Source of the DNA: Pseudanabaena mucicola str. Chao 1806
Lineage (GTDB): Bacteria; Cyanobacteriota; Cyanobacteriia; Pseudanabaenales; Pseudanabaenaceae
Direction: 5' to 3'
Assembly: GCF_030323025.1 (NCBI RefSeq)
Contig: NZ_CP097329.1
Span: forward strand, 81,001 to 145,000
Length of the DNA: 64,000 bases
Of this stretch, positions 46,654-56,967 are shown piece after piece. The translations under genes and the position numbers were made by a program. The first letter of the stretch is position 1. The number at the start of each line of letters is the position of its first letter. The notes beneath the pieces were generated by a model, which saw only the letters and a program-made list of their open reading frames with translations, was not told the DNA's origin and searched no databases.

Positions 46654-46880
46654 AACAGCTTTTCTAGGATAACGCATATATGACTCAACCGCAAAAAGAG
46701 ATCGCCAGCTTTGGCAAGATCAAGACTAAGCGATCGCCTCTTGTCATTGATGTAAAGCATTTTTAATCAAACTGTTGCCCCGTCTTTAGCGGCGAAACAA
46801 TCCTCTGTACTTCATTGACTGGAAAACGCTATATAGTGGTAAATATGGCGATCGCCAAATCAAAGAAATCAAGGACAACT

Positions 46881-47579
46881 ATGTCAGGACATATCCTACT
46901 TGTAGATGATGAACCAGGTCTTAGAGAAGCTGTGAAAGCTTATCTTGAAGACAGCGGCTTTGCAGTGCAGGTTGCTAATAATGCAAGGGATGCATGGCAA
47001 CTGCTAGAGAAAACTACACCAGATCTGGTAATTTCGGACATCATGATGCCGCAGGTAAGTGGATATGAGTTCCTGAAGCAAATGCGTGAGGATGTCAGGT
47101 TTTTAAATTTGCCCGTCGTATTTTTAACCGCCAAGGGCATGACGAAAGATCGTATCGAAGGCTATAACGCTGGCTGTGATGCCTATCTATCAAAACCATT
47201 TGACCCCGATGAGTTAGTAGCGATCACTGAAAATTTAATTGCCCGTCGTGCCATGCAAGCCGTTACGGCAAATAGCAACACTTCAGAAATAACAGACCTT
47301 GCAGGACAATTGGCAGAAATTAAGGCTCTACTCAAGCAAAAGCCTACGATTAATGTCACACCGCCACCGATCAAAATTGAATTTACTCCTCGTGAACAAA
47401 GTGTATTGGAACTGGTAGTTGAAGGCTTAATGAATAAAGAAATAGCTAAGCGTCTTGGTACAACTATTCGTAATGTTGAAAAATATGTCAGTCGTTTATT
47501 TAGTAAAACAGGTACAAGTAGCCGCACTGAATTAGTCCGCTATGCTTTGCAGCATGGATTGATTGACTCCTACTCATAG
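46881..47579 (+). CDS. Response regulator with LuxR-type HTH, Rre1/Ycf29-like
   Basis: The 232-residue product has a receiver domain with ILLVDDEPGLREAV, phospho-acceptor Asp in DLVISDIMMPQVSGYEFL, VVFLTAKGMT and the Lys in YLSKPFD. The C-terminal NarL/LuxR HTH is FTPREQSVLELVVEGLMNKEIAKRLG. The order and wording match cyanobacterial Rre1 and the plastid-encoded Ycf29, partner of the Hik2/CSK redox kinase. I chose ATG 46881, preceded by AAGGA at 46871-46875; upstream in-frame starts at 46815 and 46845 add unrelated residues. Confidence 0.75.
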   Translation: MSGHILLVDDEPGLREAVKAYLEDSGFAVQVANNARDAWQLLEKTTPDLVISDIMMPQVSGYEFLKQMREDVRFLNLPVVFLTAKGMTKDRIEGYNAGCDAYLSKPFDPDELVAITENLIARRAMQAVTANSNTSEITDLAGQLAEIKALLKQKPTINVTPPPIKIEFTPREQSVLELVVEGLMNKEIAKRLGTTIRNVEKYVSRLFSKTGTSSRTELVRYALQHGLIDSYS

Positions 47580-47581
47580 AT

Positions 47582-47614
47582 AAAGAAGCGGCACTATATT
47601 CATTCCGCTTCTTT
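47582..47614 (+). terminator. Terminator after the rre1-like gene
   Basis: Arms AAAGAAGCGG and CCGCTTCTTT pair over 10 bases with a 13-base loop and end in GTTT, three bases after the stop codon. Confidence 0.65.
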
Positions 47615-47695
47615 GTTTATCGAAGAAAAGGTTTTAAAACCGCGTGATTCCAGAACAGATTTACATTGTATTTAGATAACTTACATAATATCTAA

Positions 47696-48117
47696 GAGCG
47701 TGTTTGAGAAGTTTTTAGGTATAAAAAAGATCAAAAAAACTTCCAAAGCTATAGCCTATCAATATAGAAAAACAAAGACAGCCATATGGAAACTTTTGAA
47801 AAAGCTTCACCAAATATGTGACCGATTTCCTCTTCTATCGACGATTTGGGTGGATCGTGGTTATGAAGGCAAAGCTTTCATTCTGGCGATTCTGCATACT
47901 TTTTACTAGTGTTTACATGTTGTTCCTCCTGTGGGTCAAAAGGGTTTTGTTGAGCAAAAGAAGAGTTGGGTCGTTGAGCGCACTTTTGCTTGATTTTCTC
48001 GTTTTCGGGGCTTGACTAGGGAATACGAACTTTTACCTAAAACTTCTGAGGCTTTTTTCTATGTTGGCATGATTCACATTCTCCTCAAACGTCTTGCTTA
48101 ACTTCTCAAACATGCTC
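47696..48117 (+). mobile_element. IS5-type relic (IS1031-like), internally deleted
   Basis: Inverted repeats GAGCGTGTTTGAGAAGTT (47696-47713) and complement of GAGCATGTTTGAGAAGTT (48100-48117), one mismatch, flanked by the 3-base duplication TAA, as in IS1031-type IS5 elements. At 422 bases it is half an intact element. Remaining transposase segments: STIWVDRGYEGKAF, then VVPPVGQKGFVEQKKSWVVERTFA, a TGA where tryptophan is expected, and EYELLPKTSEAFFYVGMIHILLKRLA. N-terminal region and intact frame are lost. Confidence 0.8.
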
Positions 48118-48164
48118 TAAGTCTGTTAAGGCTGGAGCTATAAAGCAGAAATCTAAGTCGTGAG

Positions 48165-48206
48165 TCTTAGGAATCCCTGTCACTTCAGTGCAGGGTGGAT
48201 GTCAAG
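48165..48206 (+). mobile_element. Solo IS200/IS605-type right end
   Basis: TAGGAATCCCTGTCACTTCAGTGCAGGG followed by GATGTCAAG, taken by position, matches the right ends at 13351-13389 and 32125-32163. No tnpB sequence is left beside it. Confidence 0.55.
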
Positions 48207-48425
48207 AGTTAGCTACTAACATTTTTTTGGGGATTTCCAATCTAAAATACATGGCTATTACTTAATAGGCTTGATGCTCGATATGGGGTAGCTATATCGG
48301 TGCTCAAGTAGTGCTTAATATGCAATGGTTTAACTTCCACTGGCTAAGTATCAAATCAAAACTGATTGTTATGCTGCTGACAGTTAGCAGTAGCTCGATT
48401 GTGGTGACTGCATATTTAGGATATC

Positions 48426-49679
48426 TGAGATCTTGCACCATTCCCAAAAGCTTTAAGTAGGAATGGGTTTGAGAACAATTTTAAAACCATAACGAGCAGC
48501 AATATCAGCATTAATTCGGATGTATCGGAGGAGTTTTAACCAAAGGACAGAAGGGAATAAAACAGAAAGTGTCAAATCAGAGGCAGCCTTCCAGTCCAAG
48601 ACAGGAGGTGGCGACCATTGAGTACTCCAGTGAGCCAAAAGATAAGCAATCAGAGATAGAATTAGCCAACGAAAAACTCCAAGTTTTGTAGACTGCCCAA
48701 AACAATGTAAACCAAAGCGATGTTTAATGGTTTTGAAAAATCCCTCAATCGCCCAACGCTTACGACCCAACATCACCAGATAAGCACCCGAATAAGGATG
48801 AGAAGAAATCACAAAGCGTAACTCTCGTTTGCTATCAGCTCTTTTGAGCCAGAACCAAGAGATGGTAAATGTGGTACTTAGCCCTTCGAGTAAAACTTGT
48901 TGCCCCCGTTTGCCATGACGATAAAGTTGTTTGACCGAACGCCCATCTTGAAGCTTACGATTGCAGCGTATGCCCACAACAACTCGCCAAGCCTTTGCTC
49001 GGACTGTATTTAAAAACTTGACTGTGCAAAACTCAGTATCAGCAAGAACAATTACTTTCCTACCTTGGGTTAATCGCTTTGGCACTGTTCCCAACAATTT
49101 ACAAGCTAAGTCTGATGGACTCGCATATCCCTTGCCGCGCCACACTCTAAAACTCCATGGTATTCGCCACTCACCGTAGACTAGATAAAGTAAGACTAGA
49201 TGAAGTCCTCGCTTACCGTTGAGCATCCTTACCCATGGGGCTGAGCCGTCAGCCGTCGAGGTATTTAGATGCAAAAACTTGCCGCATTTTGTCAATGTGG
49301 TCAAGTCAATCAAGATCTTCAATGGACTCCCTTTGTATGGTCGATGCTGAGCGATTTGCTCTAAGATGATCTGACGGGTTATCCGAATCACTGACCGCGT
49401 AGACCAGTTATAGTGATTTTGAAACCGACTTAACGAACTGGCTGATTTTACTTGCGTATGTTGAGGTAAAGGATGTCCCTGCGCTTCGAGAAATAGTCCC
49501 AATATCGCATTCAGACTGGCTTTTTGATACACACTAGGCATAAAGCTCAGAAGGCTATAAACTAACCTTTGGGCGTGCTTAACGATGCTTTCCATATCGT
49601 TATTTAAATTAGTACTACGCCCTTTTTTTCACATCTCTCGTCTTTTTGCAACCCCTTTTTAGAATGGTGCAAGATCTCA
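48426..49679 (-). mobile_element. Complete IS4-like insertion sequence, 1254 bp
   Basis: Perfect 18-base inverted repeats TGAGATCTTGCACCATTC (48426-48443) and complement (49662-49679). The flanks are GATATC on both sides (48420-48425 and 49680-49685), an apparent 6-base target duplication that itself is palindromic. Removing the element and one copy restores the cyclase reading frame with the plausible residues YLGYQSGK. The transposase gene is intact, so insertion is recent. Confidence 0.88.
48453..49595 (-). CDS. IS4-like DDE transposase, apparently intact
   Basis: The 380-residue product has the DDE pattern: ILIDLTTLTKCGKF with the first Asp, IVLADTEFCTVKF with the second, and GRKRWAIEGFFKTIKHRFGL with the R-x3-E-x6-K signature of the IS4 group. 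The frame runs nearly end to end within the inverted repeats. It is not closely alike to the degraded IS at 1428-2479, so the two are different elements. Confidence 0.85.
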   Translation of the reverse strand: MESIVKHAQRLVYSLLSFMPSVYQKASLNAILGLFLEAQGHPLPQHTQVKSASSLSRFQNHYNWSTRSVIRITRQIILEQIAQHRPYKGSPLKILIDLTTLTKCGKFLHLNTSTADGSAPWVRMLNGKRGLHLVLLYLVYGEWRIPWSFRVWRGKGYASPSDLACKLLGTVPKRLTQGRKVIVLADTEFCTVKFLNTVRAKAWRVVVGIRCNRKLQDGRSVKQLYRHGKRGQQVLLEGLSTTFTISWFWLKRADSKRELRFVISSHPYSGAYLVMLGRKRWAIEGFFKTIKHRFGLHCFGQSTKLGVFRWLILSLIAYLLAHWSTQWSPPPVLDWKAASDLTLSVLFPSVLWLKLLRYIRINADIAARYGFKIVLKPIPT

Positions 49680-51764
49680 GATATCAAAGCGGTAAGTCAA
49701 ATCTAACCAATCGCGCTTTTAATCAGTTAACAAGTGTGCGCGCCTCTAAGGCTTATCAAATTGAGTCCTATTTCAAAACAATTCGCAATCATATTCAGAC
49801 CCTCAGCAATGATATTTCTGTGGAGACAGCCATCATTGAATTTACCAATACCTATCGCCAGCTTGAGAGTATCAGTTTGCCAACCGATACTTCTCAAAAA
49901 ATTACAGCTTATTATCAAAACGAATTTCTCCCTAAACTAGCGAAAACTGAGCAGGGTTCGCCAGTTCTGAATTCTTTTTTGCCTGAATCGACAGCAAGTA
50001 ATTATCTGCAATATCATTACATCGCCACTAATCCGAATCCTATTGGTAAAAAACATTTATTAAATAAAGCCAGTGATGGCAGTGAATATAGCCGTATTCA
50101 TGATCGCTATCATCCTATCTTTCGCAATATCATTGAGAAGTTTGGCTACTACGATATGTTCCTGATCGATTCACAGGGAAATATCGTTTATACAGTTTAT
50201 AAAGAAACTGATTTCGCGACTAATCTCACTACTGGAGCCTATTACGATAGCAATTTGGCGCGTCTGACATCAGCAGTGCGACGCTCTAAACAAAAGGACT
50301 ACGCTGCCATTATTGATTTTGAGTCCTATTCTCCCTCCTATGGTGCACCTGCGGCTTTTATCGCTGCACCAATCTTCAATCAGTCTAAGTTTGTTGGTGT
50401 TCTGGCAGTTCAAGTACCAGTGGATGAAATTAATAATGTGATGACAGGAAATCGCAAATGGGAAAGTGATGGACTCGGTAAAAGTGGTGAGACTTATTTG
50501 GTGGGTCAAGATTATTTAATGCGATCAGTTTCTCGTTTTTTAGTCGAAACTCCTGAAGAATATTTGCAGACTATTGCGACATTGGGAGTAAATAAGGAAA
50601 CAATAAATAGAATTCGTCAATATAAAACATCGATTTTAGAACAGAAAGTACGCACACAGGCGGTGGAAGAAGCGATTACAGGCAAGCAGGGAATTAAAAC
50701 TATTCGTGATTATAGGGATATTTCTGTCTTAAGTTCCTATGCCCCTTTGCAAATAGAAGGATTAAATTGGGTGATTCTCTCAGAAATTGATTTGGCGGAA
50801 GCCTATGCGCCTATCTATGATTTTGAGCGTCAGTTAATGATTTCGGCGACTTTGTTAATGCTATTAGTGATTTTCTTGGCAATGGCAATGGCTTCAGTAT
50901 TTGTGAAGCCGATTAATCAATTAATCGAGAGTGCGCGTAAAGTTGCCTCAGGTCAATTAGATGAGATCGCCACTTTAGAAACCCAAGATGAATTTGGCGA
51001 ATTGGCGCAATCCTTTAATGCAATGGTGCTGAGTCTGCGCGATCAAACCAATTTAGTCGAGGAAAAAAATCGCGAGAACGAGCAGTTATTGTTGAGCATT
51101 TTTCCTGCGGCGATCGCCAAACGTCTCAAGCAAGGAGAAAAGAATATTGCCGAAAGCGTTTCTAATGTGACGGTTCTATTTTCCGATTTAACAGGCTTTT
51201 CCAAATTATCGGATTCCCTCACAGCCTATGAAATAGTCAGCATCCTCAATGATATTGTCTCCATTTTTGATGAAACTGCCGAGCGTTATGGCATGGAAAA
51301 AATCAAAACTATTGGCGATAGCTATATGGCGGTCTGTGGCTTATCAGTTCCCTATCTTGACCATGATAAGAGAGCGATCGACTTTGGCTTAGAAATGCAG
51401 GCAATCGTGCGGCGGTTCAGTCAAGAGCGCAACTACCAATTAAATATCAATTTAGGCATCCATTCAGGGGATATTGTTGCAGGAATAGTTGGACGCAATA
51501 AATTTATTTACGATGTCTGGGGTGACACGATTAATGTTGCCAGTGCGCTGAAATCTGCCTGTCCTGAAGGTGGAATTTTAGTTTCCCATGAAATTTACAA
51601 TCGTTTGAGCGATCTCTATGAATTCGTTCCCATCGCTGTTAAGGTCGAAAATGGCAAGAATATTTTGAAAGCATGGCAAATAAATCCCAAATAATTATTC
51701 TTGAGCGGCGAGGCCACGCACAAATAATTATTCAGAGCTATTTTTAAACTCGTCAAATCACTGT

Positions 51765-53207
51765 ATGCAAACTAGTTCTAATCATTTATTTATTTGGGCG
51801 ATCGCTTTAATCGTCGGGCTAGCCCTATCTGTAATTGTCCTTGGCGAGATTATCTATCGCCTCCAACATCGTCGCCGCCCCCTTGCAGCTACATTACAAG
51901 TAGTGCGAAACCTAGTTTTGCCGATGTTTGCATTTATGTTGTTTGTGCAGTACGTGCTACAACGTCCTGCCAGTGACGACATTGTTAAGAGCGTGCAAAC
52001 TCTCTTTTGGATTTGCGTACTCCATGCGGCTCTCTCATTACTTAATGCCGTGATTTTTGAGCAAGCTAAAGCCGATACTTGGCGGGCGCGAGTTCCCAAA
52101 TTATTAATCGATCTATTTCGCCTCTTTTTAGTACTGCTTGGTACGGCGATCGTACTTGCCACAGTGTGGAATGCAGACTTAGCAGGATTAGTAACTGCTC
52201 TAGGTGTGAGCTCAATTGTGATCGGTTTGGCGTTGCAGGATACCCTCGGTAGCGTTATGTCAGGTATCGCCCTGTTGTTTGAGCGTCCTTTTTCCGTCGG
52301 TGATTGGCTCAAGGTTGGTGAAATCGAAGGTCAGGTCATCGATATTAACTGGCGAGCTGTTCGATTAATTACCTTTGAGCGCGAGATGGTGATCATTCCG
52401 CACAAGTTGATGGGTAATGAAATCATTCGTAATTTTAGTCGTCCGCTAGCTCTCCATGCTGAACGCATCCGCGTTGGTTTTTCTTATAAAGATCCTCCAA
52501 ATCTTGCTAAGCATGTTCTCTATAGTACTGCTCTGGAAACTCAGGGTATTCTCAAAAATCCCGATCCCCAAATTTTTACGATTTCCTACGGTGATTCGGC
52601 AATTACCTATGAGGTAAAATTCTTTATTGCAGATTATGGTGAACTCGAGGAAATACGTGATCGCTTTATGAGTCGTCTCTGGTATGCCGCCCAGCGCAAT
52701 AGCTTGACGATTCCCTTTCCCATCAGGACTCTCTATCATTTTCATGGTCCTACCTCCGAAGCAAAAGGAACCTCGAAAAAGTTTACCGAAAGTCTGCAAT
52801 CTCTCCCTGCCTTTGTTCCATTGGATAAATCTAACCATCTTAATACATCGACTTCGGGAATTGCTTTGCAGCATTTCGGCGCAGGAGAAACAGTGATTAA
52901 ACAAGGTGCAGAAAATAACTCTCTCTACATCGTAGTTTCAGGCAGCGCGGTAATGATTGTACAGGATACGACTGGTAATAATCACGAAATACTAATGGTC
53001 AAAAATGGTGAATTTTTCGGTGAAATGACGCTTTTTTCGGGAGAGATGAGTCCGATTTCGGTAACTGCGGTTGAAGATTTAGAAGTGATGATGATTTCGG
53101 CAGAAGCGGTGAATCAAATGATCGATCGTCAGCCCAACTTTGCCCGTGAAATTAGCCAAATTCTGGAAACCCGTCGCCGTGTGGTGAATACTATTCAAAA
53201 CACTTAA
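51765..53207 (+). CDS. MscS-family channel with C-terminal cyclic-nucleotide-type domain
   Basis: The 480-residue product has four to five N-terminal TM helices and the MscS pore and beta domain (ALGVSSIVIGLALQDTLGSVMSG, RPFSVGDWLKVGEIEGQVIDINWRAV). A cNMP-binding fold follows at about 355-475 (FGAGETVIKQGAENNSLYIVVSG, GEFFGEMTLFSGE). The phosphate-binding Arg expected after the GE-x-x-L motif is not seen (MSPISVTAV), so nucleotide binding is doubtful. It starts 70 bases after the cyclase gene on the same strand, so the pair probably formed a cyclase-channel module. Confidence 0.85.
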   Translation: MQTSSNHLFIWAIALIVGLALSVIVLGEIIYRLQHRRRPLAATLQVVRNLVLPMFAFMLFVQYVLQRPASDDIVKSVQTLFWICVLHAALSLLNAVIFEQAKADTWRARVPKLLIDLFRLFLVLLGTAIVLATVWNADLAGLVTALGVSSIVIGLALQDTLGSVMSGIALLFERPFSVGDWLKVGEIEGQVIDINWRAVRLITFEREMVIIPHKLMGNEIIRNFSRPLALHAERIRVGFSYKDPPNLAKHVLYSTALETQGILKNPDPQIFTISYGDSAITYEVKFFIADYGELEEIRDRFMSRLWYAAQRNSLTIPFPIRTLYHFHGPTSEAKGTSKKFTESLQSLPAFVPLDKSNHLNTSTSGIALQHFGAGETVIKQGAENNSLYIVVSGSAVMIVQDTTGNNHEILMVKNGEFFGEMTLFSGEMSPISVTAVEDLEVMMISAEAVNQMIDRQPNFAREISQILETRRRVVNTIQNT

Positions 53208-53231
53208 ATTTATTAAGCAGGATAATGCAAT

Positions 53232-53272
53232 GTAATTGTGTTGCGGGCGTGAAGCGCCCACAACACAATTAC
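53232..53272 (+). terminator. Terminator-like hairpin after the MscS gene
   Basis: GTAATTGTGTTGCGGGCG pairs with CGCCCACAACACAATTAC with one mismatch around TGAAG, 25 bases after the stop codon. Confidence 0.65.
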
Positions 53273-53304
53273 TAAAAAAATTACTTTGCAGCACTGCTGA
53301 ACTC

Positions 53305-53490
53305 CTAAGAAATATCTGTAACTGGAGATAAAGGTACGATCATCTCGACCAACTGAAATCCCAAGGATGAGGGTTGTTTTCGTAAGTGTTTGAGCCCACG
53401 TTCCGCTCTTATTTTACTGAAAAAAGTATTTAGAAAACAAATCCCTACACAGTCGGTGTTTTGAGCTTTGACCGCAAAAATATCACTGTC
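53305..53490 (-). pseudogene. Unrecognised C-terminal coding remnant
   Basis: A minus-strand open frame of about 61 codons without a start codon, closed upstream by TAA. The peptide has protein-like composition (KIRAERGLKHLRKQPSSLG, then FQLVEMIVPLSPVTD). It may be the tail of a deleted gene, perhaps mobile. I cannot assign a family. Confidence 0.3.
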
Positions 53491-53758
53491 TTAATACTTG
53501 AAATAATGATGCACTAATAGAAATCACTGTCATTAATTTTCCAGAAATCGCTGAAACCCTCATTGTCTCGTTTTAAATATTTTTAGGCTTCCATTACGAG
53601 CGGAATGTGGGCTAAAAGCAACGATTTTAGGCGTTTTTGATATCGTGAATATACGATAAATAAATGAAATTTGCGATATTTTCTTTATTGTCTAATCCTG
53701 AAATGTTAAGTTTTCGTTATAAGTATTTATGCTTAGCGCCAAACTGAGATGCTCCCTT

Positions 53759-54817
53759 TCAATTTCCTGCAAAGTTCAGCATATCTATAATATTGCTTGA
53801 TAGGAGTTGGCAGTCTATCTTAAGATCTGAAGTGTTGTTGATATCATTTTGATCTGTTTCACAAAGCTGGTAAAAATAATTTATATCTAGAGCAGATGCT
53901 AAAGTAAAAAAACAATTGTTATTGCTATCTCCATATTTCCTTAGCTCTAAAACAGCACCACCTGAAGCCATAAAAAGTAGATTAGTAAGTCCTCCTCCAT
54001 GGTTAGAAATCATAAATTTCGCTCTTAAAGCCATTTTTATTTGATCTTCAAAAGAATATTCTTCAAAACAGATTACTTTAAACCCATACTTTTTTACAAT
54101 TTCTATAACTTCTTGCTCATTTATTATTTTCCTTTTCTGTGCTTTGCTTCGGCTTATATAAATTTTTGTGTAATCTTCTCTATCTATTAATTCACTATAA
54201 AATGAAGTATACAATTCTCTTAATCTTTTAATTAATACTTCATTATAGTTACCTGTTGGAGCAGTGTGAGTAGGTATTTTTAAGTTCTTACAAATTATTG
54301 GATTATCGATATATCTAATATCTTGAATTCTAAAAGGTAGTAAAGATGTATTTATATAATCATAATATCTATATTTCTTGGGAAGTAGTAAAGTTGAATC
54401 ATTTACAATATGATGAATTGCTAATAATCTGGGCAAAGCATCTGTAAACCAATGAAAATAAGCGTGACTCCAATCATCAGTAATCCAAAATACATCTTGA
54501 TTGATCGGTTGGCAATTCTTAAATAGCTCATTTTTAATAAAGTATTTTAATCGTGCCTTAATACTTCTTTTTGCCCATTGCTTATATTGCTCCAATGAGA
54601 CAAAAGATTCTGATAAAACTATATTACTCTTGGACAAAATACCCTCAGGTGAGATTTTGACATTGTAAATATAATTGAGTGTGGTTTCAGGAATATCTTT
54701 TCTAATCTCTTGCTCAAATAGTTTAATATCTGCTTGCTTTAAATTGACGGGAAGTTTTCTAATAGATGTGCTACTAGGCAACAATAATGAAGGCTTATTT
54801 TCCATATGTAGATTCAA
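53759..54817 (-). CDS. Glycosyltransferase family 61 protein (DUF563)
   Basis: The 352-residue product has the GT61 marks: WITDDWSHAYFHWFTDALPRLLAI near 115-140, KIYISRSKAQKRKIINEQEV near 218-238, and the C-terminal FMISNHGGGLTNLLFMASGGAVLELR. GT61 enzymes transfer sugars, often xylose or GlcNAc, onto glycans or proteins; the substrate here is unknown. The gene is markedly more AT-rich than its neighbours, with many AAA, AAT and ATA codons, suggesting transfer. It ends next to a large AT-rich spacer and begins 34 bases after dnaK. Confidence 0.8.
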   Translation of the reverse strand: MNLHMENKPSLLLPSSTSIRKLPVNLKQADIKLFEQEIRKDIPETTLNYIYNVKISPEGILSKSNIVLSESFVSLEQYKQWAKRSIKARLKYFIKNELFKNCQPINQDVFWITDDWSHAYFHWFTDALPRLLAIHHIVNDSTLLLPKKYRYYDYINTSLLPFRIQDIRYIDNPIICKNLKIPTHTAPTGNYNEVLIKRLRELYTSFYSELIDREDYTKIYISRSKAQKRKIINEQEVIEIVKKYGFKVICFEEYSFEDQIKMALRAKFMISNHGGGLTNLLFMASGGAVLELRKYGDSNNNCFFTLASALDINYFYQLCETDQNDINNTSDLKIDCQLLSSNIIDMLNFAGN

Positions 54818-54850
54818 TCGAATTTTATAGCTATAGTTAGTTTTTGATTT

Positions 54851-56818
54851 TTACAGCCAGTCATCATCGTCATCATAGGAAACTCTAGTATTGGGGCGGC
54901 GGCGATCATCTTCATCTTTACCGCGCTTATTGCGACTGGCAAAACTACCAATGCTTTCGAGAATGCCACCGAATAGATCGTCATCCTCATCATCGTAATA
55001 TTCATCTTCAGCATAGAGTTCGCTGGACAGAGCATAGAGAGCCTCTTGCAATTCCACTTGAGCGCGATCAATGAGGGCATCATCCTCTTTAGCGATCGCA
55101 TCTTTCAGTTTCTTAATCGAACCTTCGATTTGTTTGCGACGTTCATAGCTGAGTTTATAGCCATAGTTGAGTGCGAGATCTTTAAGTTGACGCTCAGATC
55201 CCACCGCTAAGTTATCAGCACGATTTAATTTCTCAATGCGTTCCTTCTTTGCCCGATCGCGATCAGCATATTGCTCGGCTTCTGAAACCATCCGTTCAAC
55301 TTCTTTCTCATCGAGGGTTGAAGCACCGCGAATGGTGACGCGACGTTCCACACCTGTACGGCGATCACTAGCGGTCACTGCCAAAATGCCATCGGTATTC
55401 AAATCAAAGGTGACATCTACTTGTGCCATGCCGCGAGGTTGGGGATCAAGTCCACTTAGTTTAAAGCGTCCTAACGACTTGTTATATTCCGCTAGATCAC
55501 GTTCACCTTGCACTACATGAATTTCTACCGAGGTTTGATTGTCTTCGGCAGTGGTGAACAGTTCCATCTTGCGACAGGGAATTGTGGTATTTCTAGGAAT
55601 TAATCGCTTAACTACGCCACCCGATGTTTCCACACCCAAAGATAAAGGTGTGACATCTAGTAGTAAAACATCTTTAATTTCACCAGATAAAATTGCTGCT
55701 TGGATCACAGCGCCGATCGCCACGACTTCATCGGGATTAACACTTTGGCTTGGTGGTTTACCGATCGCTCTTTCCACCATTTCCTGCACTGCTGGAATTC
55801 TTGTAGAGCCTCCAACGAGGACGACTTCATCGATTTGGCGCGGACTAATTTGAGCATCACGTAAGACGCGATCAAGGGGAATTTGTAAACGTTCTAATAA
55901 ATCGGCACTGAGGCGCTCAAATTGCGATCGCTTTAAACTAGTCTCTAAGTGCAAGGGGCCTTCGGCGGTTGCGGTAATAAATGGCAAGTTAATCTCAGTT
56001 ACACCTACTGTTGAAAGCTCGATTTTGGCTTTTTCGGCTGCTTCAGTTAAACGTTGCAAGGCTTGACGCTCTTTCCGCAGATCCACACCATCGGACTTAA
56101 GAAATTCTTCGGCGAGGTAATTAACGATTTGGCGATCGAAGTCATCCCCGCCTAATTGGGTATCCCCTGTGGTTGCCTTAACTTCAAATAAACCATCACT
56201 GACCTCTAGCACTGACACATCAAACGTGCCCCCACCAAGGTCAAACACTAAAATTTTCTTATTGGATTTCTTGTCTAAGCCATAAGCTAGAGAAGCTGCC
56301 GTCGGTTCATTTAAAATGCGCTTAACTTCGATCCCCGCAATTCTGCCTGCATCCTTTGTGGCTTGACGCTGAGAATCATTAAAATAAGCAGGAACCGTAA
56401 TCACTGCACCCGTTACAGGTTCACCTAAATAGCGGCTCGCCTCATCGACAAGTTTGCGAATAACCATCGCCGAGATTTCTTCGGGTGCAAAATCTTTTTC
56501 GAGACGAGAACTGCGTAACTTGATATTACCCTGTTCATCACGACGGACTGTATAGGGGACGCGCTTAGTTTCTGCTGATAGTTCACTATGCTTGCGTCCG
56601 ATAAAACGTTTTACAGAATAAAAAGTATTGTCAGGATTTAGCACCGCTTGACGACGTGCCATTTGCCCGACAAGGCGCTCACCATCTTTAGTAAAGCTAA
56701 CAACTGAGGGAGTGGTTCGGCTACCTTCTGAGTTCGCAATTACTACGGGCTTGCCACCTTCCATAACGGCTACCACAGAGTTTGTCGTACCCAAATCAAT
56801 ACCTACAATTTTGCCCAT
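54851..56818 (-). CDS. dnaK: Chaperone DnaK (Hsp70)
   Basis: The 655-residue product has the ATPase domain ([79 protein letters not shown]) and the peptide-binding domain ([19 protein letters not shown]). The tail is acidic and ends in a run of aspartates and WL rather than the EEVD-like end of DnaK2, so it is a DnaK1/DnaK3-type paralogue; which one is not clear. I chose ATG 56818, since the upstream start adds ten unrelated residues. grpE and dnaJ are absent here. Confidence 0.95.
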   Translation of the reverse strand: MGKIVGIDLGTTNSVVAVMEGGKPVVIANSEGSRTTPSVVSFTKDGERLVGQMARRQAVLNPDNTFYSVKRFIGRKHSELSAETKRVPYTVRRDEQGNIKLRSSRLEKDFAPEEISAMVIRKLVDEASRYLGEPVTGAVITVPAYFNDSQRQATKDAGRIAGIEVKRILNEPTAASLAYGLDKKSNKKILVFDLGGGTFDVSVLEVSDGLFEVKATTGDTQLGGDDFDRQIVNYLAEEFLKSDGVDLRKERQALQRLTEAAEKAKIELSTVGVTEINLPFITATAEGPLHLETSLKRSQFERLSADLLERLQIPLDRVLRDAQISPRQIDEVVLVGGSTRIPAVQEMVERAIGKPPSQSVNPDEVVAIGAVIQAAILSGEIKDVLLLDVTPLSLGVETSGGVVKRLIPRNTTIPCRKMELFTTAEDNQTSVEIHVVQGERDLAEYNKSLGRFKLSGLDPQPRGMAQVDVTFDLNTDGILAVTASDRRTGVERRVTIRGASTLDEKEVERMVSEAEQYADRDRAKKERIEKLNRADNLAVGSERQLKDLALNYGYKLSYERRKQIEGSIKKLKDAIAKEDDALIDRAQVELQEALYALSSELYAEDEYYDDEDDDLFGGILESIGSFASRNKRGKDEDDRRRPNTRVSYDDDDDWL

Positions 56819-56922
56819 GCTTGACGTATATCCCTCTTCGCTTCCCAAAACTGACTTAATCAGCTTATTAATTTTTATTTTGCCTTACTTTATCAATATC
56901 CTAGCTCTAAACACACCGCTAT

Positions 56923-56948
56923 AGACAAAGGGCTTTAGCCCCTCGTCT
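56923..56948. terminator. Imperfect hairpin between dnaK and curT
   Basis: AGACAAAGGGC and GCCCCTCGTCT pair with mismatches around TTTA, downstream of curT. Same stem type as at 5632-5649. Confidence 0.4.
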
Positions 56949-56967
56949 GTTAATTAGCAGATTTAGC

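Larger units (their letters stand above)
48320..51694 (+). pseudogene. Class III adenylate/guanylate cyclase with sensor and HAMP domain, interrupted by an IS
   Basis: The 5' part (48320-48425) encodes an N-terminal TM; the 3' part resumes at 49686 in frame. Without the IS and one target copy the gene is 2115 bases, 704 residues. It has a periplasmic Cache-like sensor (RIHDRYHPIFRNIIEKFGYYDMFLID), a second TM, HAMP, and a cyclase domain (VTVLFSDLTGFSKLSD, KIKTIGDSYMAVCG, DVWGDTINVASALKS). The transition-state Arg normally at N-x3-R is Ala. A frame from 49646, starting in the IS, still encodes the last 669 residues without TM1. Confidence 0.8.
53208..53758. other. 551-base spacer with hairpin and a coding remnant
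   Basis: Holds the hairpin at 53232-53272 and a minus-strand coding remnant at 53305-53490. The rest, to the GT61 gene, is AT-rich with no gene seen. Confidence 0.4.

Noticed and set aside
46680..46766. 28-residue plus-strand ORF upstream of rre1
   Set aside because: No ribosome-binding site, contains a HIP1-like site, and composition is not protein-like enough to support a gene.
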